Translations under genes and position numbers: made by a program | The notes under the pieces: model-generated | The model's database searches: none | Told to the model about the DNA's origin: nothing | The model's input: the letters and a program-made list of their open reading frames with translations, nothing else | Shown: one piece after another, positions 23,347 to 35,960 of the stretch | Layout of the letters: each line of letters begins with the position of its first letter | How positions within the stretch are numbered: position 1 is the first letter of the stretch | NCBI GenBank assembly: GCA_007922225.1 | Contig: ML679961.1 | Location: forward strand, 10,675,762-10,739,761 | Length of the DNA stretch: 64,000 nucleotides | Direction of reading: 5' to 3' | Source: Emydura subglobosa | Lineage: Eukaryota; Chordata; Testudines; Chelidae

Positions 23347-23435
23347 GATCTATTGAAGTCAATGGAGCTGTGCCAATTTATATATGCCGAGAATCCGGCC
23401 CAATGATTTCAGTGGGCTCTGGATTAGGCCTTTAA
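23347..23435. repeat. GAAGTCAATGG palindromic family
   Basis: TATTGAAGTCAATGGAGCTG is followed by CCCAATGATTTCAGTGGGCT and CTGGATTAGGCC, an imperfect inverted pair separated by about 40 bp. Just upstream, 23320-23350 also has a short direct repeat of GATCTATTGAAG/GATCTTCAAG type. Confidence 0.6.
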
Positions 23436-23968
23436 AATGCAAGGAGGTTTTTTCATGAAGCAACCCTGTGCCTGGGAAAGGGTAGCAGAACCTGTATATC
23501 ACCCCGAACCACTCTTTCACTTCTTTCTCCTTCAGAAAACAGAGAGAAATGGAGAGATGAAGAAATGAGAAAAACAACCAGCAGAGCATGTGATCAAATG
23601 TCCTTCTGTTTTATAAGTGGACATTCTGTACTTCGCCTCATTTGAGTTTGCTTCCACATAGGGCTGAATCCTTCAGTATGGGGGAAGGCAAAATCCCCAT
23701 TACCATCAATGGGGGGGAAAGATTTTTGCCTCTGCCAGGAGTGCAAAATTGGGCACAGAACTTGACCTGGCTCCATGACAGATCTTTTATCTGTGACACA
23801 GATCTTGTCTAGTGCATTCTGCACTCCTAACACACCCGGAACTTTAATTGGTGTCAACAGCAGATGCACACGTGGAAAGATTTTGGACCATGATCTAGAT
23901 CTGCTTGGTGGATAAACAATGCATACGTGAACAGTTACCTGGGGAATTTTTGCCCCAAACTTTGGAGT
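23436..23968. other. No gene seen
   Basis: Minus-strand frames of 76 and 128 residues (23359-23980) have no recognisable domain. No repeat was identified. Confidence 0.4.
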
Positions 23969-24147
23969 AGAGCTGGTCAAAACATTTCCATCTAAACTGT
24001 TTCCTTGATAGAAAATTGGGGTTTCAACAAAATGGAAATTTTCACAGAAAGTGGATGATTCTTGTGGAAAATTTCAGCTTTACCTTGAAATACTAATAAC
24101 CAAAATGTTTTCAATCAAACGATTTTGTTTTTTTTCTGACCAGGTCT
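23969..24147. mobile_element. AT-rich MITE, AGAGCTGGTC family
   Basis: It opens with AGAGCTGGTCAAAACATTTC and closes with TTTTCTGACCAGGTCT, whose complement is AGACCTGGTCAGAAAA: imperfect terminal inverted repeats of about 13 bp around a run of GAAAATTT/AAATTTTC words. It is 179 bp, with no coding capacity. The same ends occur at 46672 and, diverged, at 38074. Confidence 0.65.
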
Positions 24148-24319
24148 AATTTTGAGTTCTTCACCTTTTTCCAGGAACTTTAATATTTCATTAAACTTGC
24201 GCTGGGCCAGTAGAAATGGATGGTCCCAATGGAAAAACCCCCAAGCTTGTTCACTGGGGTGGGGCTGGGCAATAACTTGGGCCTTCTCCGCTCTTCTCCA
24301 AGCAGCAGCAAAGGGATAG

Positions 24320-24535
24320 CACAGAAAAATATCTACTATATCAAGACCACTGTGCTACTGAATAGAAAACTATTGTGCAACAAAACGATTGTGCGACAAC
24401 ATCAGCACTGCTGAACCAAACACCTTAAATTGTACCAGCTAGAATATTGAGAAGCATTGTACCAGAGCCACTGTATTACTGCACTGCAAACGACTGTACG
24501 AAGACTTCTGTGGTACTGTACTGTGGACTATATAT
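24320..24535. repeat. Degenerate ACTGTRYTACTG internal repeats
   Basis: CCACTGTGCTACTGAATAGA, then GAGCCACTGTATTACTGCAC and GTGGTACTGTACTGTGGACT are related words at irregular spacing, with AACTATTGTGCAACAAAACG/ATTGTGCGACAAC doublets between. This suggests ancient tandem amplification. No family is recognised. Confidence 0.4.
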
Positions 24536-24664
24536 TATACCAAGAATGCTGGATTGGAAAAAAACGTTAGTCAACCGAAAGGAGTTTTCCAACCATTTAT
24601 TATTTCATATGTTACAAGAAAATTTACTGAAGGATAGTGTTCAATAAATATACAAAAATGGTCT

Positions 24665-24745
24665 TGTTGGGGTTGGTCCTGCTTTGAACAGAAGGTTGGA
24701 CTTGGTGACCTCCTGAGGTCCCTTCCAACCGTAATCTTCTATGAT
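24665..24745 (+). repeat. CR1 3' end, plus strand
   Basis: GGTTGGTCCTGCTTTGAACA, GGTTGGACTTGGTGACCTCC and TGAGGTCCCTTCCAACCGTA followed by TTCTATGATTCTTCTATCAT mark a CR1 tail truncated to about 80 bp. Confidence 0.88.
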
Positions 24746-25077
24746 TCTTCTATCATCTTCTGTCTAAAGTGAGCCATAAAACCCGAGACAACTCTGGGCC
24801 AGTGGAGTTTACATATTTACAGCAGATCTGAATATTTATTAAAAGTTTCCTTTAAAATAAAAATATACCCCAAGCCCTATGTGGGGGAAAAATACAATTG
24901 AGGAACATGTTATAGTTGAGGAACTATTACTGATCTTGTGTGATCCCAGAGTGACATTCTTTTATAGTAAGGACCCTTGAAGAATTAGGACCTAATATGT
25001 CTATACAGACCTACCTATCAAGCTCTAAATGACCTGAGACTAAGAGATCACTTCTCTCCCTACATGATAGTTCCATC
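24746..25077. other. No gene or clear repeat seen
   Basis: AT-rich; nothing supported. Confidence 0.45.
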
Positions 25078-25132
25078 AGTGGAAATGGAAAGACACCCGT
25101 TGACTTCAGTGGGTTTTGCATCAGGCTCTGAA
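25078..25132. repeat. GAAGTCAATGG palindromic family, half copy
   Basis: GTGGAAATGGAAAGACACCC followed by GTTGACTTCAGTGGGTTTTG and CATCAGGCTCTGA is the right half and loop of the palindrome. Confidence 0.6.
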
Positions 25133-25619
25133 GGCACTCAAGCGAGAGCCCTCTCCATTTATAATGGAATGGTAATGGAAGAAATTTCTCTATGAGGGGG
25201 CCTTTGACTGGGGGAACTCACCCCTTGGGCTGAAATAGCCCCGATATGTAGATGACTATGGCATGTTGCAAAACCAATCTGTCTACCTGTGCTCTTGGGC
25301 GAAGCAGGAGCACAAGGAAGGCTGGTGTGGAAGGCTGGAAGGGTGGAGTGTTTTTTGGTTCGTTGGTTGGATAACTTGAGCCTTGCTGGCAGGGATAAGC
25401 CGCTGGTGGTGTTTGTACAGATGCTGGCTTTAACAGCAGACAAAGCATGAAGCGTTCTGGGCAAGCGCTTCCCTACTTCATGTAACCATTGAATTAAAAT
25501 ACATACAAAACAAATGGGCCTAGTAAGGGCCCAATCCAGCAAGCCCCTTTCACTCTCATTGACTACAGCACGAGTTGAGGGCCCCTTGTAGCATCAGGAC
25601 CTAGGGGACCAATCCTGTA

Positions 25620-25778
25620 AACATTTGAACATATGCATAACTTTAACCGTATGCACAGCTCCATGGAAACTTATGAGACTACTCACATGAGTAAAGTCAT
25701 GCATATGGGGCCCGATCCAAGCCCACTGAGGTCAACAGGAGTCTTTCCATTGACTTCAATGGGCTTTGGATCAGTCCC
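25620..25778. repeat. Two abutting palindromic repeats
   Basis: 25618-25705 contains GAACATATGCATAACTTTAA, ACTCACATGAGTAAAGTCAT and GCATATGGGGCCC, related to the fold-back at 61860. Next comes 25708-25778: GCCCGATCCAAGCCCACTGA, GGTCAACAGGAGTCTTTCCA, TTGACTTCAATGGGCTTTGG, ATCAG, a good copy of the GAAGTCAATGG palindrome in which both halves are kept. Confidence 0.7.
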
Positions 25779-28700
25779 ATACTTTTATTGGCAAGATCGA
25801 GGACCCTAATTTGGTATGTGCAATACTTGTCTTGAATACCACGGGGAAAAGCATACACCACAGATCTTCCTGCATTACTGTTTTCTAGGCCCACAGATCT
25901 TCATGCATTAGCCTCTGCCAAGCCTACAAGATTTACAACTTCCTTTGGATTGGTTTCTTTTTTGTTTGAACCACAGGCTAGTAATATTGCGCATTAATGG
26001 TAGGAATTGCTCATTGTGGTGTGTGGCTCTCTCTCCATCCCACCTTCCTACCCACTTGATTTCCAAAGCTCAGTCAAACCCAATGAAAACCTGTTAATGT
26101 AAGGATTTGGGGTAGAAGTGTTTAATGAATTATAAAGCTTCAAATCATACAGTGACTATATAGACAAAAAGCTTGCCCTGTCTCAAGCATGTGAAACAAG
26201 CTCTGAAAGGTAACTTCATCAACTTAGCTTATTTGGAAGGTACTTTTCACTCCCGTTTTAGAAATCTGAAAGGTTTCACAGTTCTCACTTTCAACAGTGA
26301 CATGAATTGGAAGCTGGATGTTTTGTGGATAAAATACTCCATCTTTTGGTCTCAGTGAAGCTTTGTCTGGTCTATTTTGTCATAAGTGAACATGATCTTG
26401 GTGTGCAGAGCTTAGTCAAGATTAGACAGAGACTCACATAAAAGAAATCAAGTATTAATTCTGCCTGCAAGCTGATCTGCAGTTTGTTCTTCTAAAAGGG
26501 CCAGGAGTTTACTTGTGGGCAGAAACAACATTCATCTATCCCTAAATAAAGTGAAAAGGCTCTGTTGTGAGGACAGAAGACTGTGCTCCTTCTGGGACAG
26601 GGATGAGATCACAAATGCAAGATTTTCAGGTTTGCCTACTTCTATATGGGATGTAGGAGCATCTTTCTTTCGCTTAAAACCAGCCACTCAGATTTTGCAA
26701 GCACAAATATTTACTCCAAATGTTTTCGAAAGTGGCATGTGTAAGTTAATCATCATCATTAAATCTGTCAAACCAGCAGATTATTAAAATTATCAGTATC
26801 CATTCTGAAAATGAAAACAAAAAATTATGTTCCAGATTTCTGAGCCTGTTTGTCTTGTTTTCCCACTATTTAATATATGGTAATAATTTTTAAGCAGTGT
26901 CTTCTATCCATCTTCATTAGCATTGTGGACAAATTGTACTGGGCTGTAATACAAAATTTTTTTTTGTATTGTACAAATGTATATGATGTACAGAAAATGG
27001 GCAATTTAATATGAAAAGCATATTGTGTCTCAGAATTTTTATTTTCTAAACAGTAATTTCAGTTGGGAATTATTGCATGATGTGTGCATATTTTTTCATG
27101 GATAGTTATTTAAATATAAATAGGCAAAATATGTAATTCCATATGGTGGCTATCTACCCTTTCTTGGTGCATCTCCTTATTTTTAATAGTGCAATAAACA
27201 AAAGATAAAAACATCCCTAAGCCTCACACTAGTCAAAAGAAGATAATTGTGCCTCTGTGTGTTTATTGTAATTTAAATGTGCTTCAATTAACTTTCCTTA
27301 ATATTTTCCTGTTCTTTTAAAAGAAACTTAAATTGGTTTTTATGTTTGTGAAATTTGTTTTGAATGTAATAAAAAAAAAAACCTTTGTTTACTTCATTAT
27401 GGATACGCCCTATCCAGAAGCAAAGATAGAACTCTATTCCCAACCACCTACTTTTAAATTCTCAAATATTTCTTACTGGTGTTAAAGCAAAAATATAGAC
27501 TTTTCAACTATATCTAGCAAAAGAGAGGCCATGGCTCGACACGTTATATACCACAGGTACAGCAAATTATGAGAAAGAGAAAAAACAAACTCTTACGCTT
27601 TCACACTGAAGTCATTTTTAAAAGATGATAATTTGTTACCCTGTCCCTTACACAAACTGTTATGAGGATTAAAATAGAGAGGGTGTATACAGGATGTTTG
27701 TTGTAATTAACCTTGAGATTTTTATTGATACAAGGTCGAACATTTTAACAGCTTTATAAATCAGGTTGGTTCTTCATGGCTCTATAGATCAGACTAATGA
27801 CAAAATGCACACAGAATACTTACTAAACAGCATTTATTTACAGAAAATATATCCTCAGAGCTTCTGAGGGGCATAAATACCAGCTGATCCAGCACTGAGA
27901 CATGCTTGTATACACATAGTTGCAAGTTACAACCAAACTCCGAAGTGACCAATATAACCTTGCTTGTGTTAATGCACACAGAGGATCTTATATTACTAAA
28001 TTATGTAATTGACAAGAAACTATGTATTTTTTTTAAAAAATCGGAGTGCCAGTTCAATAGAAGAAAGACTACAATCATCCAGATGTTTTTTCTTCAATTA
28101 TATTGACTCATACGTAAAACAGCAGCAAGGCATGATGCAGTTAATTCATTACTTCCTATTTTGTGACGATAAATGATCAGGCTTGCCAAAAATCCAGTAT
28201 CTGTCTTAAAGACAACATATGCAGATTCCTCAGCCTTTTCAGGGGTATCTTTCAGTTCCTACTAAAAAATTGATTTCAATGGGAATTTTTCCTGAGTTAG
28301 AAGCATAAGATTAAGCCCTTTATTTTACCCTCTAAATAAGCAATGAATTTTCTCTCTGTTCTAAACAGTACACATTGCTCATTTCACAAGCTGTATCAAA
28401 TGTAAGAACATTAGAAAAAAGGAAATAATGCCATGTCACTCAAGATGCCTGCTTTAAATTAAGTACCCATTCCACAGACATTCCCTGAGCAAAACTCTCC
28501 TGGAGTCAAAGGGGGCTTCTGCATATAGAAAAGGCACAGAATAGGGACTTACATGTGTTACATACTGGTCATAAAATTATTTGGATAATTTTACCAAATG
28601 CTGATGATCAGAGAATAATCCCAACAGTTTCTCCCTCACTTCTTAGATCTCAAGCATTATTACTCAGGCTCCAACTGAGTAATAAAATAGTAAAATACCT

Positions 28701-31136
28701 AAAGGAGAGATCGTTTGTTTGATTTACCCATTATTCCTACCCTTTCACGCCCGATCCTCCCACTAGACCCCTGTGCTGCTGCAGGGCCCTATTGTGGTCA
28801 ATGGAGATCCGAAACCGATGCAAATCCAGTTGCAGGGTTGGGATCTGAAGCCATAACTCTTCTTTTTCATCTGGCTACTATTGCATCATGTTACATTCAG
28901 CCCAAAGAAAGGTGGCTAGTGGCCTCCTTTTATGCCAGCATAATCAAGCCACCATGATCAGGCAGCAAGAGATGAGCTGAGTGACTAAAGCAGCATTTTT
29001 CTGTGAATGTCTTCACATTTGTAATTGACTTTCCTTCCTCTTATGCTTCCCTTGTGTTCTCCTACCATAAACATTCCAGTGACTGAGTTTCACTATCAAA
29101 AATATCTGCAGTAAAATCAGATTTTAAATTTGGGTATTTAAATATCCATGCTAGAACGTTTGGTGTCCTCTTCCAATCAGAGAATGGAAACAATACCACG
29201 TGACTTATCTGATCAATTTCAACTAAGCAACACAGGTTCGGAACATTTACATTCAGCTGATAGTTCAATTGAATAATCAACCTGAACAATTTGAAAAGAG
29301 AACACAGTAAATCCTGAATAGAAAATAAATACCATGAAACCATAATCTGTGAGCAGCAAAAGAAGCAACATTTGTCCCCAGTATATTTGTGTTTTCAGAT
29401 TTGCTCAGATCTGAGCCGAGAACACTGAGTTTAAATACCCTCTTACTGTACACACAGATATATCAGTTCAATGACACTGCTGACTTTTGGAGTCAGTATG
29501 GACTTGGATTTATGGATGTCTTGATGTCTGTGCACTCCAAACCAACATGCAGGTTAAATACCTCCTCTTTATTCTAATTTTCATATAAAAGTGCACTTTC
29601 TGCTCAAAATGATTCATCTGCAGATACTGCAAGCATACTGTGGCAGAAAATTGGTTTAAATAATAGATTTTTTTTTAGTCAAATATTCAATATTTGAAAT
29701 ATCACAGGAAAATAGTAAAGGCTAAATCTAATCTATTTACATCCTATACATCTGTGCTCTCTTCCCCTTATGTACAGATGCATATAATGTACCAAAATAC
29801 ACAGTGTATATATATATACTCCTTTAGTCTCAATTTTTTAATGATTGAAAACTGGGTTAAATCCTTTCAAAATGTACATTCACTTCAAAATCAACATGTC
29901 ATCTTCCTGTTTTTTAAATAATTATGGAGTCACCAGTAACAGTATAATAGTATCCAAGTTTTTATATCTAAATTATATCGATGCACACAGAATACACAAT
30001 GATGGACAACATAACACACTTTTAATTTTAATAAAATTGAGAGTGACCATCCAACTCATGAATGGCAGAGAGAAGTTGCATGTGTATACTGCAAATTATT
30101 CCTAACAAATTAAGAGAAAATAAAATGCTCTGTGCCATCCAGTTCCACATATTACACTTCTCAGAGGTGGTGGACAAAGAAACACTTTATTTCTGTAGCA
30201 GTTCAGGTCACGAGTACAGCTCTAAAAACAATTCACCTCTTTCTAGCTTCGGTCAGGAGGTTTTTTCCGGAGCCAAAGTTGAAGGCTGATTGTGTATATA
30301 AATGTTATAAAGAGTATTAAAATGTTTTTTCGCTAGCAGACAAATCCTACAATTTCACGAATGTACAATCAGCTTGTGATGCACTGAATCATATTCATAA
30401 ATATACTGCACGAGTCCAATGCAAATAGCTGAAAATAACACCTCCAAACTGGTCAGCTTTCTCTGTTCTTTCTTTTAATATCCTACCCTGAGATCTAAGC
30501 TAATTTTCTCTGTCCATAGGCTCCAAAAAAAGAGGGGAAAAAAGACCGTATTCACTAATTATATATCCTGAAAAGAATTTGGTTCAGTGTAAGATGATCC
30601 CAGTGATATGCTAATCCTTTTTTCTGCTTGGTGCTGCCTGAAGCCTGTGTCTAACATTTTTTTCAACTGTATGACAATAAAAGTTGTGGCAACAAAAGAA
30701 ATAAATGGGCAGCTCAAAAAGGTATAGCTGAAACACATGGCAGACCATTTCTCTCCTCTCCTTCTGGCTGCTCTTTTGTAGGCTCTAGTTTGGTATCCTC
30801 AAGTCAGTAGCTGAAATTCAGCCACCTTAGCAACTTAGTATGACATCCAAGCCCTCTCTCTTTACATTCATGAATAGTCAGCAAGCAGCAGACAAAATAG
30901 AACTAATCTTTTTTGACAGAATTGTTCAATTTTGGAGGAAAGGCTTTAGAGCCACCCTCCCTACATTTGCAGAATATGAGACAACAATGGATGTGATCAA
31001 ATTTTACAAGATGATGACCAGTGGGCCCCTCGCGCTAACAAAAAAAAGAGTCTTGTTTGCTAAAATATTACATTTAAGTTGAAATGATCGCAAACTCTGG
31101 AAACTGTGAAATTAAAAGCCGGAGAAGAAATCCGTG
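25779..31136. other. 5.3-kb AT-rich, repeat-poor stretch
   Basis: This is the longest part of the window without a confident transposon. Short frames (60-93 residues) show no domain. TA-rich runs occur at 29804-29818. Traces of the GTCAATGG motif occur near 28270 and 28797. It may hold conserved non-coding elements, but the sequence alone does not show conservation. Confidence 0.5.
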
Positions 31137-31252
31137 TCGCTCCAAAGCTCGTCTCTTTCACCAACAGAAGTTGGTCCAAAAAAAGATATTACCTCACCCA
31201 CATTGTCTCTCTAATATCCTGAGACCAACATGGCTACCACACTGCAAATTAA
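31137..31252. mobile_element. Hairpin MITE family, half copy
   Basis: AAGCTCGTCTCTTTCACCAA, CAGAAGTTGGTCCAAAAAAA, GATATTACCTCACCCACATT, GTCTCTCTAATATCCTGAGA and CCAACATGGCTACCACACTG match the right arm of the fold-back at 57945-58146. Only one arm is present here. Confidence 0.7.
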
Positions 31253-32689
31253 AAGCTGGCAGGCCGGAAAAAAAAATTTATATCGCTGTGGTTATGCATC
31301 ACACGCACGCTGATAAATAGGTGATTTTTTTTGATTAAACAAAATGTAAAGTTTCAATTGACATCCAATATTTATTTCCTGTCATAGGCTGATAACTTCA
31401 TCTTTTTGGATCAACGATTCTTATTTCAAAATGCATTCAATCCACCAGGATCTTGTGTGCATTTAAAAGCTGGTTTGCCATTTAGAAATCCAGTAATATA
31501 CCAGCCACTCACTAGCATGTGCTAAAAAGGACACTCTATTCCCTCCCTCCAGCTTCCCATTTAATGCAAGCCATCTCTCTATCTTCGAATACAGTCTGAG
31601 CAGGAAAAGAGGGGAAAAAAATCTACCCAGTCTGTGGGCAAAAACAGAAGTTAGCAACATGGTCCATGCAGCTGCAACATTGCATTTAAAATTCAGTTTA
31701 CTCATAGGAAGAGGGCTAATCCTGCCCCTGTAATTCCCTACAGCCAAAATGTACCCCCTCCCTGAGTGACAGTGCAATGCAAAGACACTCGCATGCTTAT
31801 CTTGCCCAACCAGATGGCCGACTTGGATCAATGCACACACGCCACGATCAATGGGAGCGATAAAGAATTAGGAAAACAGTGGTACATGCTCCCAGAAAGC
31901 TTGTACACTGCATAATTATTTTATGATTCTACACATGGCTACATGTGATACTGGAGTCGAGAAGGAAAGGATAATTAGAGTGCCAGAAAGAATTTTGTAC
32001 TGCACTGCACACTTTGTCAGTCAGCAGTTCCCACTCTGTTAGACTCACTGCTGGGTTTTGTGTGTGTGTGTGTGTGTGTGTTTTAATGAGGTTAGGAATA
32101 TGTAAAATATTACTGGGAGGTTCTCTCTGTTTTATAGTCACAGGATGCAAGAGATTACTGTGTCCTGTGATATAACACCAAAAGTTTTGTCCAAAGGTTG
32201 AGGGTGATCACGAGATCTCCTAGGCACCACTTGCATTAATGAACTCTGGTGCGCCGTCTGAGGAGAGACATAAGATTATCGTCTTAGCCTGTAATGAAGA
32301 AAGGTTGCATTTGAACGTTTCCAGTGCTTTGTCATAAGAGGGACGTGTCCACATCTGCCTGTCCCATTCATTCAGTGAAATATAGCTCTATGTGTTACTA
32401 CCTTATTTCTTCCCCCCCACCCCTGCTTCTTCCAGCAGCTAGTTTTTTGATTGGCTCCTTATTTCTATCTCCTTTGTGACCAGGCTGCCAGACAGCAGCC
32501 TGGGAGGAATGACCTAGCACCTAACTCAACAAATGGTAGCTAATAATATCCACGTGCTCTTGTGAATTCAGAGGCCAAAAATCACATGACAAAGATTAGA
32601 ACATAATGCAGAAATCTTTGCGGCAATGAAAGGAACAAGGAATGAAATAATGGCACTTACAAAGCGTTTTTACATCTTACCAACATGAA
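31253..32689. other. No gene seen; one GT microsatellite
   Basis: The only clear feature is a (GT)n tract of about 12 units at 32058-32080. The minus frame of 125 residues (31463-31840) has no recognisable domain. Confidence 0.5.
32058..32080. repeat. (GT)n microsatellite
   Basis: Uninterrupted GT dinucleotides, about 11-12 units. Confidence 0.95.
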
Positions 32690-32691
32690 CC

Positions 32692-32835
32692 CACTAATCC
32701 TTACCATGCCTCAGGAGTGGGACCATTATTGTCCCTATTTCACAGACGGGAGGATCGGAGGTGAAATTAAGTGACGTGCCCAATGCCGACAAAAGCAGAG
32801 GCAAACTGAGACGATGATACCCATTCAGCCATACG
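32692..32835 (-). repeat. MIR SINE, minus strand, diverged
   Basis: CCATTATTGTCCCTATTTCA, CAGACGGGAGGATCGGAGGT, TTAAGTGACGTGCCCAATGC and AAAAGCAGAGGCAAACTGAG follow the antisense MIR core with many substitutions. Confidence 0.65.
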
Positions 32836-33874
32836 TGTCACCACAATACCCAACTCGCCTCACTGTCACCCTTCAAAATTATGCCCTGATCATAACTGGG
32901 AAAACAAGAGTTTACCACTGGGACAAAACACTGGCTCATCATTACTGAGCAGCATGACCAGGACATAAAAAGGGGAAAACACACAAAGTTGTGCAAATGC
33001 TGAGAAGAGGAGAGGAGAGAGAAGAAAAACCCTAAGTAAGGTCGGTCTCTCTTTTCTTTATGGATCCTCCTCTCTACCCAACTTACCATAAAGTCAAACC
33101 ACCTGGAGTGTGGCATTTTCTGCAGATGGATTAGGTATGGCGAGCACACACACACAGCTGTGTGTCCCTGGCACTCAGGTTTCAGTTTGTATTAGCTAAT
33201 TAGCCATTGGACAGAGAGGTTTTTTGGTTTTTTTTGGGAGATCACCCAGAATCGCTTCACAGAACTGAGCAGAGGGATTCACTGTCGGCAAAATGCAGCG
33301 ATCCTCTTTGCCGCCGGCTCCCATAACCCCAACCCTCCTAAAGGGATAGGGTGAGAAGTTTCCTAGAAATATTTCTAAGGCAGCAAGATACCTACCTTAC
33401 CTTTTTTTTTTTTTTTTGGTCTGCACAAATGCCACCAGCAGGGTGTCTTTTCTGTCTGAATGCACAAGGCACCCAGGCTGGACTCAGGTTCTCTTCCTTC
33501 CCGAGCAGTGGGTAGGAGCACTGGACCGGTGCTGCTCAGGTGCTGAGGCAGAAGGAGTGCTTTGCATCAGTCAAGAGCGACCTCTCTGACAGATTCAGAT
33601 GTGGCCCGGTGGCCGTCAGTGTTGTCCAGGCTCCATTTGTCAGGCTGGTGGCTGTCACCTGGGGCCATAATGGGCGCGGGGGAGGACAGAAACGGGGAAG
33701 ATTCTCAGAGCTCCCCAAGGGAGATGGAGGATTTCACTCTGACCCCAAAGAAAAGCCATAATCTTGGAAGCACAGTATAGCACAAATAGAAGCAGACGGT
33801 CAGAGGAGGAGGGTGAAAACACACAGGAATTAATAATACTACCGAGTTCTTCTATGGAGCAAACCACTTTACAA
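32836..33874. other. No gene seen
   Basis: Contains a 17-base T-run at 33402-33418 and short CA runs. Overlapping frames on both strands at 33536-33867 have no recognisable domain. Confidence 0.45.
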
Positions 33875-33876
33875 AG

Positions 33877-34020
33877 GAACTATCATTATCCCCATTTTAC
33901 AGAGGGAAAAATTGAGGCATAGGGTCGTGAACTGACTTATCTAGGCCAAACCAGAAACAGAACTGAGGTCTTTCGCATCTCAGGGCAGTGCTCTATCCAC
34001 TAGGCCACACTGCCTCCCCT
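33877..34020 (-). repeat. MIR SINE, minus strand
   Basis: TATCATTATCCCCATTTTAC, AGAGGGAAAAATTGAGGCAT, CTGACTTATCTAGGCC, AGAACTGAGGTCTTTCGCAT and GTGCTCTATCCACTAGGCCA (tRNA-like head) run in the antisense MIR order. A good copy that retains the head. Confidence 0.88.
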
Positions 34021-34574
34021 GACAAAGCTTGCTATATTTTCAAAACCAGACACTTTTGTAGTGATTTTTTTTTAGAGTTGTGAATTAGTGGTTCAAAAGA
34101 CAAATGTGTGCACTTTTAAAAAAGGGAGCAGGTGTCACTCTTGCTGGCTTCTGAGGCAGTAGCAATGAGTGCACATTTCTCAAAATGGAGTCTTTTACCC
34201 AGCAAATTAAGAGTCTGAATGCATTTATTGTGAAACACTGAACCAGTGTCGTTAACATTCACCCTGCGCAAGCGAGCAGCTCGGAGTGCGTCTGTGCTCA
34301 TTCAGCGTTCCTCGTCACTCCAAGCACCGTTCGTTACACTGAACACTCCTTCCACTGGAGGACGCAGAGCAAATTCTACCTTCTGCATCAGTATGTGAAC
34401 AAACATTTTGTGCTTATCAGAAAGTTTTGATTGATGACATAAAAAATGGGGACATTTCAAGTGTCTCAAAAGCCATTCCTAGGACCCTGGGACGTCATAG
34501 GAAACACGGATATCCTGTCAAATGGGGATAGATGGTCATTTTAAGTGGTATTGCAGTTAACTAAGCACACAAGG
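34021..34574. other. No gene or clear repeat seen
   Basis: Unassigned DNA. Confidence 0.45.
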
Positions 34575-34643
34575 CAAAGTCCACTGAAGTCCGCAAGACG
34601 ATTCTCGTTGACTTCAAGGGATTGGGCATCAGGCCCTCAGGAT
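34575..34643. repeat. GAAGTCAATGG palindromic family
   Basis: AGTCCACTGAAGTCCGCAAG, ACGATTCTCGTTGACTTCAA and GGGATTGGGCATCAGGCCCT form an imperfect palindrome of about 65 bp. Confidence 0.62.
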
Positions 34644-35924
34644 TCCTTCCTGATCTTTGAAGCAAACTCTTTATGCCCTGAAACTTGCGCCCTGATTATC
34701 ACTGCACCCCACCTAGCTGCAAACATTATTAGCGTGAATAAAATGACCAAGTCTTTAGCAGCCCAGATATCCCAGCAGCAGCAGTTAACTCAGTGACTCC
34801 CTGCACTGCTTCAAGCTTCAGGTATTTTCTTGTATTGGTCGTAAATTTCCTGCCATTCCAAGGAACAAGAACAGAATCAATAGCTTCTACTAGGCCCCTC
34901 TTCACTAGATCTCACCAACTTCCCTCCTTTTCCGTTGTAGCATTTGAAATCTGTGGTTCCCTCCAAGTCTCAAAATACCTTCGCACCCTTTAGTCTCTCT
35001 CCTGTCGTTCTTCATGCTTACTGGCTCACCGTACAAAGTGTATCCCAGCGACGCCAGGATTTCTTTTCTGAAAGAAATTCGCCAACTACACTGTGGGTTT
35101 GCAGGTGGCTGCAGGACGTGGGCTGCTCCTCTGTCAGCTGTCCTCAAGGTAGGGAGTGAAGTCTGGGATAAGGCAGACATAGAGGGGGTAGCTCAGTTTA
35201 ATAGACGGCCGCAGACTGGGTCCACAGCCCTGGAAGAGACCTTTGTCAGGCACAGGTGAAAGCTCTGAGCTGTGGACAGGCTGCCGGTCCTATCGTGGGA
35301 AGCGCATTTTCCGAAAAGAAACCTGTGGAGTTCAGGAGGAGGGATGAGGACCTTAAAGGTACAGTACCCAGAGAGAGAGAGATGCATTATAGATGCCCTA
35401 AAACATAACTCTCAACCTTCAAAATAGGCAACATAGTACAACAGGCCGCGGGAGTGTTTGAAAATGGCCAAAATGTGGGCTACCCCAATTTTGTTGTGTA
35501 AGTAACGGATGATAAAGGTTGGGGACGTTTTAAAGCATCCAACCTATTTTTAAGGATGTTTTCACACTATATGAATCAAATGAACCACCTTTGCAAGGTC
35601 TGACAAGTTAATCGGGGCGGTTACCCTGTCACGGAGTGCAAAACTGGCTCATTTGATTGGCACGCTGGGAAAGCATGGCCGAAGAACAGGTTTTATACTG
35701 AAAGTAACATTCCCATCTATTATTTAGAGTGTGGTGTGTGTGACACACAACCACACACAGGTGTTCCACCTGGGGGGCCTGGCTACAGATCTCCACTCCA
35801 TCTTCTCACCAGGTGCCAGAGGCAGACAGGCTTAAGGGTAGGGGTGCCTTCTGCCCAGACTGCCCCCACATTCAATCTATGCCACCCCCCTACCATTGGT
35901 GAAGTACCACCATACAATTCATGC
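34644..35924. other. No gene seen
   Basis: Overlapping short frames on both strands; none is supported. Around 35180-35370 the sequence is GC-richer and ends with CCTTAAAGGTACAGTACCC, of unknown origin. Confidence 0.45.
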
Positions 35925-35960
35925 ACCACACACACATACACACACACACACACACACACC
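35925..35960. repeat. (CA)n microsatellite
   Basis: CA dinucleotides with one TA interruption, about 16 units. The Thr/His-rich stretch of the 96-residue frame and the Cys/Val-rich one on the other strand are repeat artefacts. Confidence 0.95.

Noticed and set aside
33877..34020. Possible tRNA gene (box-like words near 33995-34015)
   Set aside because: The words are the tRNA-derived head of an antisense MIR SINE.
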